Assembly (NCBI GenBank): GCA_963576785.1
Contig: OY756139.1
Coordinates: 1,550,001-1,614,000, forward strand
Reading direction: 5' to 3'
DNA length: 64,000 nucleotides
From: Chlorophyllum brunneum
Lineage: Eukaryota; Basidiomycota; Agaricomycetes; Agaricales; Agaricaceae
The translations under genes were made by a program, and so were the position numbers. Below the pieces are notes generated by a model. It worked only from the letters and a program-made list of their open reading frames with translations, was not told where the DNA came from and searched no databases. Below are positions 58,127 through 64,000 of the stretch, piece after piece. Each line of letters begins with the position of its first letter. Position 1 is the first letter of the stretch.

Positions 58127-60226
58127 TCAGCGTTCAGTGAGTTTTCGCCAGAGGGGAGTAAGAGCTTGAGCCACTGTATTTGCCGCTATTAAAACAGGTG
58201 TTCATGATGTTAATGACTTTGACACGGGACACAACATGGTAACCTACCAACTTCCATGCATCCTTTGACAGCTTCACCCTCGACTGTCCTCAGAAGATTT
58301 CGACTGCGCCATCGGTCCGGATGGAATCGACGGTGGCTCTTTTCCACTAGTGTCTTATAATCTTGAAGCCTCAAGTGAGGTCGAATGGCCTCGAAAAAAC
58401 GCTCGACCGAATCCCAGTTGACATCCTCGACCGAGAAAGTTCTCGGAGATTGGAGGGAAGGCCAGGGAACATCATCAACGGTAAGAGGAAGTTCAGATGA
58501 AAATTTCGTATTGTCGAAAGCCTCCGAAAGGATCCGATAACGCTCCAGAGCCCGTTGTGTGGTCCAAGGGCCAAGCGACCAGCGCTGCTGTCTTTGTTTC
58601 CTTTCTTGCTCCCGGAGTTCTCTTTCTCGCTTGATGTTCTTTTCTTGCTCTCGTTTCTTCGTTTCCGCTTCCTCACGTTCCTCTCGGGCTCGGGCCTCAG
58701 CCTCAGCCCTCTTCCGGATTTCTTCACGCCGACGCTCCTCCAATTTTGTTTCGAGGATCCGTTGTTCAGTGTCTTCGTGGAGTCGTCGTTGTTTAGCCTG
58801 TTCTTCCCATAGAGGTCGATCCCGTTCAAGCTCAGCGAGCTTTCTACGTGACTCTTGAATAGCCGCAAGGTGGGCAAATTCATCGTCATCATGTAGCTCC
58901 GTGTCTTCTTGGTCCTGTGTTTCGAAACAAAACTCATTTGTTGAGGTATCTTGGCAAGTCCCTGGATCGTGACTTCAGTTGACGCCAAAGACCTGAGGTC
59001 GGGCCTACCATTGGACAGGAATTCCTCAGGCTCGGATTGGGGAACCTCTTCCATGATTTCATCCAACAGCCGTTTCTCCCTCTCCCATCTCCGCGCTTCC
59101 GCTTCTACCATCCTTTTCTGCTGCTTGAGTCTGGTTCGCTCCATTTTCTTCTGCTTGAGCTCTCGTTGCGCCCCGGCGGGTGAAACTGTCCGTGTTCTCT
59201 TCGTATTGGAAGCAGCCCTGTAATTGGTTGCATTGCGAGTTCGCAATTCGTCGAGTTCTCTCGCGTCCGGGGACCATGATGTATCCAATACACTGGCAGC
59301 TGGTGGATTGTTAATGATACCGAATCAGTGCACTCCACAGGATTCTTCACCTTTCCGTTTTCCTGCTTCGGGCGTTAGGCTGCCCCGTTCAACGGTTTGA
59401 GGACATTGGGCGAGCCCTTCCTCTTGGAAGAAAAAATTCATTTTCCGAGAAAGCTTCTCTCGACGTTCTTGCCTATCTTTCTTCAAGCGCTCTTTGAGTT
59501 CTCTTGCAGCGGACCTGTGGCGTGGCCGATGCCGAGGTTGTTGATCACCAATGACCATTGATTCTACTTCTTCTTCATCGTCGCTTTCGCTTTCATCCTC
59601 TAGGAGAGCGTCTCTGTCAGCATGGGTGCGTGGCGGAGGCATCGTCCTGCTAGGTGGTGGGGAACGGGAGGCCGGTTGGCGTTTGCCGGTGGGCTGGAGG
59701 GATGGGTGTGGCTGGGAGACATTTCGAATGACCGTTAACCGAGATGGTTTTTGAACAAGACATTCATAGAGAGGATCTAATTTATAGATATCCCATTGAT
59801 CCTGCGTTAATTCCACAAGTTGTCTACAGGTGTAAATCAGACTGATGGCCGGAATGCGCTCAAAGTATCTGGTACTGACCCACAAACATCAACAACCCTC
59901 GGCCACAACCCCTCATCCAAAACTCCTTCCTCTCTCTTGGCACTGGGCACGAAACGCCATGAGCACTTGCCGGATGGTGCTGTTTCAATAACGACGCGTT
60001 TTGGGCGATATAATTCGGTGTTTAGGTTGAGCTTGGTAAGTCCCAGAGATTCGTGGCCATAGGCTGTAAGTGGGTCGAAGGCTGCAAAGCTCAACTTCGC
60101 GCCCTGGAGCCGCAGAAGACGCGACGCTTGTGTTGGATCGAGAATGCCTGGTAACGTTCCACTGATCCTGCGTATGTTTGAAGGACCCGGTGTGGGTTGT
60201 GCGCGATCCAAAAAATTTCCGGCCAT
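58127..60226 (-). CDS. NFKBIL1-like coiled-coil protein with J-like C-terminus
   Basis: Conserved fungal protein of unknown function. The N-terminal exon starts MAGNFLDRAQPTPGPSNI and is joined by an intron near 59827-59878 to QLVELTQDQWDIYKLDPLYE. A basic/Ser-rich stretch and a long, highly charged coiled coil follow (around 58550-58800; Glu/Arg/Lys repeats such as RAEAEARAREEREEAETKKR). The C-terminus carries HRRFHPDRWRSRNLL and, after an intron, NTVAQALTPLWRKLTE, similar to the C-terminus of animal NFKBIL1 and to the HPD motif of J-proteins. Stop TGA at 58127-58129. I recognise the C-terminal motif only by pattern; no biochemical role follows from it. The glutamate-rich part is easily mis-aligned in searches. 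Confidence 0.65.
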
Positions 60227-60646
60227 GGCAGTGGTTCTTGCTGTAGACGTTTATGTGGGTATCATAATAGCCTCCTCGTTGCCTGGCTCGACAAAAGCAG
60301 CAGGGGTAAGCAGAAATTAAAGGACACGTGATCTGTCGGATGATAATATAGTTGTGCAGAAGCTCTTTTGTTGCTGCTGTTGTACCTTCGGAAACGTCGG
60401 CATCACTAAGCCCAATTGTACTGTGGTGAGGTTCTCTCACACGAGTAACAAGCAGAGAACGACGAACACGAACCCCGACAGGCGGCGTTTATTTGTGGCC
60501 ATTATGGTTGCCAAATATGATCACGACAACATCGTCCGGAAATCGATGTATACTACTGACTCACAGAACACCTTCAAGACTACCGTTGACTCGGTCCACC
60601 TCACTTCTTCTTTTAAATCCAGCCAACACATAACGACAACCCTTCA
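60227..60646. other. Divergent promoter region
   Basis: About 420 bp between the NFKBIL1-like (-) and GTPase (+) starts. It presumably serves both. No separate gene is visible. Confidence 0.4.
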
Positions 60647-63355
60647 ATGACAACTCTAAGAAATTTCCAGACCGAAATAGACGAAATCCACAACCGGGAG
60701 GTGGCCAAGCAAAGGGCAAAAGTAACCACACTCCCAGAGAAGGAGACCAAGGACCAGAAACACACACCCGGTGTAGCAAAGGCCAAGACCAAGGATGATG
60801 CCCCGAACACTGCACCCGCTAAATCGACTGAAAGTCCCACTGTCATTCAGGAGCCATTGCAAGAACTCGAGGATCGCATTCTGGTAGGGTACTCATTATG
60901 GCGTATATTCCGGAAAGTGTGCTGATGTTTGACTCGGTATGATTTTGGGACTGTTTCCTAGAGCCATATTCTGTCGAAAGACTCAGCTGAACATGCAAAG
61001 GCAAGGGACATGATTGCCGAATTACTTACCCAACGCCATGGCGAGTATGTCTTCCGGATAGGAGCGCAACCACCTCATACAGAGTTGTTTTCTGGGGCTC
61101 CGGCGGACATGGCCCATGGTTGGACAGGAACCGAGAGAACTCTGGAACAGATTGACGAGATCCGAGGGATCTTTGAGAGGATTGTCGATGAAGTTGGAGG
61201 AAAGGTATGACGTCTGAGAACTTCATCCATGCGGTTTCGTAATTACAAGCACAGGTATCACTCCTATATGAATCAGGAAACGGTGCACATCCTCGGACCA
61301 CCCTGCTACTTCGTCTGCCACCTCCAAATATATCACTAACCCCTGAGGTTCGATGTGCGGTTGTTGGAAACGTTGATAGCGGCAAGTCAACAACGCTCGG
61401 GGTGCTGACGCGAGGTGAGATGCATTTCACTGGTGTTTCGCGCCTGCTTATAGTGCATAGGATCTCTCGACGACGGTAGAGGGAAAGCACGTGTTGCGCT
61501 ATTTAGGCATAAACATGAAATAGAGACCGGCAGAACATCCAGTGTTGGAATGGAGGTGTGACGCCAAAATACAAGGTTGTATTGTCTCTAACGTGCGCCT
61601 AGATTCTCGGGTTTGGACCCTCTGGAGCGCCAATCTTGCCACAGATGATCAGCATAGATGAGAATGCAACAAGGCACGAGAAGTTGGGCTGGGAGGAGAT
61701 CTCACTACAAGCCGCAAAGATCGTGTCTTTCACCGGTACGTTCTTGGGACATATACTGTGCGTGTTCTAACACATCCTAGATTTGGCCGGACACGAACGA
61801 TACCTCAAGACAACGCTATATGGTCTCACTTCAGGAGCACCTTCTTGTGTCATTCTGATAGTCGGTGCCAATGCCGGATTAATCGGAATGTCCAAAGAAC
61901 ACCTGGCAATTGCTCTAGCTCTTGGTGTTCCAGTGGTCGTTTGTGTGACAAAAGTCAGCCTTACCACTGCTACTGTCGAGGATTTTGATGACAACTCACT
62001 CCTGAAGATCGACATGACCCCAGCACCAAAACTAGCAGAAACAATCAAACAGGTCACTAAAATTTTGCAAAGCCCTGGCTGCAGGTTAGTTTGTGGGTCT
62101 TATTGCGACATCGTGATTTGACCTTTTTTCTTCAGGAAGACCCCCGTTTTCGTCAAAAACACTGAGACTTCAATTGAGCTGGCGACATCCTTCGGGCATG
62201 AGAGGTGAGCTATTCTCAACCCAAAATTTTCCTCTTTATACTCAGACTTTCCCGAGAATATGTCCAATATTTCAGATATCAAATGTGACAGGCGAAGGCC
62301 TAGATCACGTAGGAGGCTCCCTGGAGCGGATATCACCGAACTAACCATGCTCTAACCACACAGCTACGAACCTTCCTTAATCTACTACCCTCCAGTGAGC
62401 ACGATCCCACCAAGTTCGCGATTGACCAACCACTCGAGGTGAGTCGGGGCTCCTTTAGGGGATACGAAGTGGTTGAGAATATTACCAGATCTCTATCATC
62501 GAGACATGGTCCGTCCCCTATGTGGGGACTGTGGTGAATGGCATTATAAACTCGGGTGCAATCAAGGCCGGAGACACCGTCCTCCTTGGACCAGATGCGA
62601 ATGGTAATTATCGCGTGACGGCAGTCAAAAGTATGCATCGGAAACGGTGAGATACTTCTGAGGCCCTGCTCCCCAAGTCTATCTAAACCGGTTGCACAAG
62701 CGCAATTGTGACTACAGCGGAAGCGGGGCAGTGTGTTTCTCTTGCACTGAAACGTGTTAAGCGAGCGGAAGTGCGGAAAGGGATGGTCTTGGTACCCAAG
62801 ACGGATACACCGCCTCGAGGTAGCGCTTCATCTCACTGGAATTTCAAGTGACTTATACGTCCACCATCCATAGCTGTTTCACGATTTGAAGGCCAAGTCC
62901 TCATTCTATAGTATGTCCAACTCTTGGATGGGTGCAGCCGGGCCCTAACTTTGCTTCATAGTCACAACACGACACTACAGCGCAATTACCAGGTATGTCG
63001 CACCTTTTCACTGAGGCGCATGACTCAGAAATGAACTATAGGCCATGTTGCACTGCGGAGTAAGTCTGGCCTTTACCTAAGCCAAGAGACTAACATCTCA
63101 GACGCGTATGTAGGCCGTACGGCAAACAGTTCGGATAGTCGGAATGGATCACCCCCAGGGTATCCTTCGTACGGGGGATCGCGCAAAGGTGCAATTCGAA
63201 TTCATATCACATCCAGAGTTCGTTAAGGAGGGTATGAAGCTATTGTTCCGCGAGGGAAAGACGAAGGTATGTCGCCGAACGTGCGCGTCTTTCATTATGC
63301 GCTGATATGGAATCCTTTATGACAGGGCCTCGGTGTCATCACAAAGTTATTGTAG
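60647..63355 (+). CDS. Translational GTPase, GTPBP1/GTPBP2 type
   Basis: EF-Tu-like GTPase. Animal relatives act in elongation on stalled ribosomes and in exosome-linked mRNA decay. The N-terminal ~70 residues are Lys/Glu/Pro-rich. The G1 motif is [10 protein letters not shown] and G3 is DLAGHERY. G4 is VTK-ID, restored by removing the 54-nt intron at 61954-62007. [19 protein letters not shown] and the GTPBP1-type domain-2 blocks ([25 protein letters not shown]) follow. [11 protein letters not shown] leads into the last domain, which ends [10 protein letters not shown]. More than ten short introns. Start ATG at 60647 ([18 protein letters not shown]), stop TAG at 63353-63355. Confidence 0.9.
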
Positions 63356-63868
63356 GTGGCACCTGTTGGAGCGAACGGGGGAAAGTGGAGGATGGCTCTT
63401 GTACAATTTAATGCCTGTGGTGACAGCGTTTTCTTTTCGATAAGTCTGTGAGTAATAGTGTCAAGCTATATGTAGCACCAGAAGATTAGGCTCTCGATAA
63501 CCAGAATCGACAAGGGCGCAGATTTCTAAACACTCCAATTGACATGCACCACAAGAGGTTAGTTGATGCAACGAAGATGGCAGCCATTGAGAGATCAGGC
63601 AACTACAATCGACATGGCACAGAAATGGAGTGCGCAGCACGCCAAGGTTGGAGAGCCTATTTTTATTTTCGCTGTCACTCAAATTAATGGTGACGATCGT
63701 CAAGCGGTAGGGTTATTCTTAAAATAACTGAAGGGCTGACCGCGACTACTCGTCATTTCCCCTGAGGAACTCGCACACCTATGCCAGCCGGTCCCCATCA
63801 TTACAAAATCCTCTCCACTGCCTGCCTCCAACACTCCTCTCCTCTCCCGTTCACTACTAGTTCAATCT
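63356..63868. other. Intergenic, no gene seen
   Basis: 3' flank of the GTPase gene and upstream region of the next gene. CT-rich sequence just before 63869 looks like a fungal transcription start region. Confidence 0.4.
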
Positions 63869-64000
63869 ATGTCAACACCTAACTCTTCCGAGTCATTGAT
63901 TTCGCCCAAGAGGAAAGACCGGTGGTCTACCTTGGTAAGTTCCGGTTTTGTCTGAAAGCATGCTACGACGCGCGTGCGTGTGATACCGATGCGATATAGT
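63869..64000 (+). CDS. First exon of a gene cut by the window edge
   Basis: ATG at 63869 opens a frame reading MSTPNSSESLISPKRKDR, then WSTL, interrupted by a strong donor gtaagt at 63935. The gene continues beyond the window. An upstream ATG at about 63780 is out of frame. Too short to assign. Confidence 0.45.

Noticed and set aside
61951..61965. Apparent G4 motif TKVS in the GTPase, suggesting a lost guanine-binding Asp
   Set aside because: Removing the 54-nt intron at 61954-62007 restores the normal TKID motif.
1..64000. Transposon, LTR or biosynthetic gene cluster
   Set aside because: No reverse transcriptase, transposase, terminal repeats or clustered secondary-metabolism enzymes seen; genes are mostly conserved housekeeping.

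Overview
The window is nuclear DNA from a filamentous fungus, most likely an Agaricomycete basidiomycete. The evidence is dense genes on both strands, many short introns (about 45-80 bp, GT...AG, often with a ctaac/ctgac-like branch site), intergenic gaps of 100-400 bp, and fungal proteins such as a multi-TM MscS channel with an EF-hand, a TOM1-type HECT ligase and a fungal phosphomevalonate kinase. I saw no rRNA or tRNA gene, CRISPR array or intact transposon.

Layout, left to right. 1-1.2 kb: poorly resolved left edge. 1.2-3.5 kb (-): PA-TM-RING E3 ligase. 3.6-5.3 kb (-): allantoinase. 5.9-7.1 kb (+): extended Yippee protein. 8.4-10.8 kb (+): TBC Rab-GAP. 11.1-13.5 kb (+): mitochondrial ABC1/UbiB kinase-like protein. 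13.6-14.1 kb (-): SUB1/PC4. 14.4-26.3 kb (+): giant TOM1/HUWE1-type HECT ligase. 26.5-27.8 kb (+): quinone-oxidoreductase-like MDR enzyme. 28.0-30.0 kb (-): RRN5-like Pol I factor. 30.1-31.5 kb (+): ORT1-type mitochondrial carrier. 31.8-34.6 kb (-): acyl-CoA synthetase. 36.0-37.4 kb (+): RPB3. 37.6-40.9 kb (-): MscS channel. 42.9-44.6 kb (-): TLG2/syntaxin-16. 45.6-47.7 kb (-): NAR1. 48.0-49.4 kb (-): secreted PL14-type lyase. 49.5-51.6 kb (+): amino-acid transporter. 51.8-53.7 kb (-): ERG8. 54.0-55.4 kb (-): ferrochelatase. 55.8-57.7 kb (-): membrane RING-H2 protein. 58.1-60.2 kb (-): NFKBIL1-like coiled-coil protein. 60.6-63.4 kb (+): GTPBP1-type GTPase. 63.9 kb to the edge (+): first exon of another gene.

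Most genes are housekeeping: ubiquitination, transcription (SUB1, RPB3, RRN5-like), membrane traffic (TBC, TLG2), Fe-S and heme metabolism (NAR1, ferrochelatase), sterol precursors (ERG8), and purine-nitrogen and arginine metabolism (allantoinase, ORT1). Neighbours are arranged as divergent and convergent pairs and do not form a metabolic cluster. I found no convincing new multi-gene system. The most unusual points are gene-level: an ORT1-type carrier lacking the P-x-D part of its first signature, a 9-nt microexon in the transporter core motif, a split catalytic-cysteine codon in the HECT gene, a frame-preserving intron inside a GTPase G4 motif, and a few unrecognised small ORFs in the larger gaps.

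All gene models were joined by eye from conserved protein motifs and GT-AG sites. Exon edges are approximate unless stated, and no database search was run.
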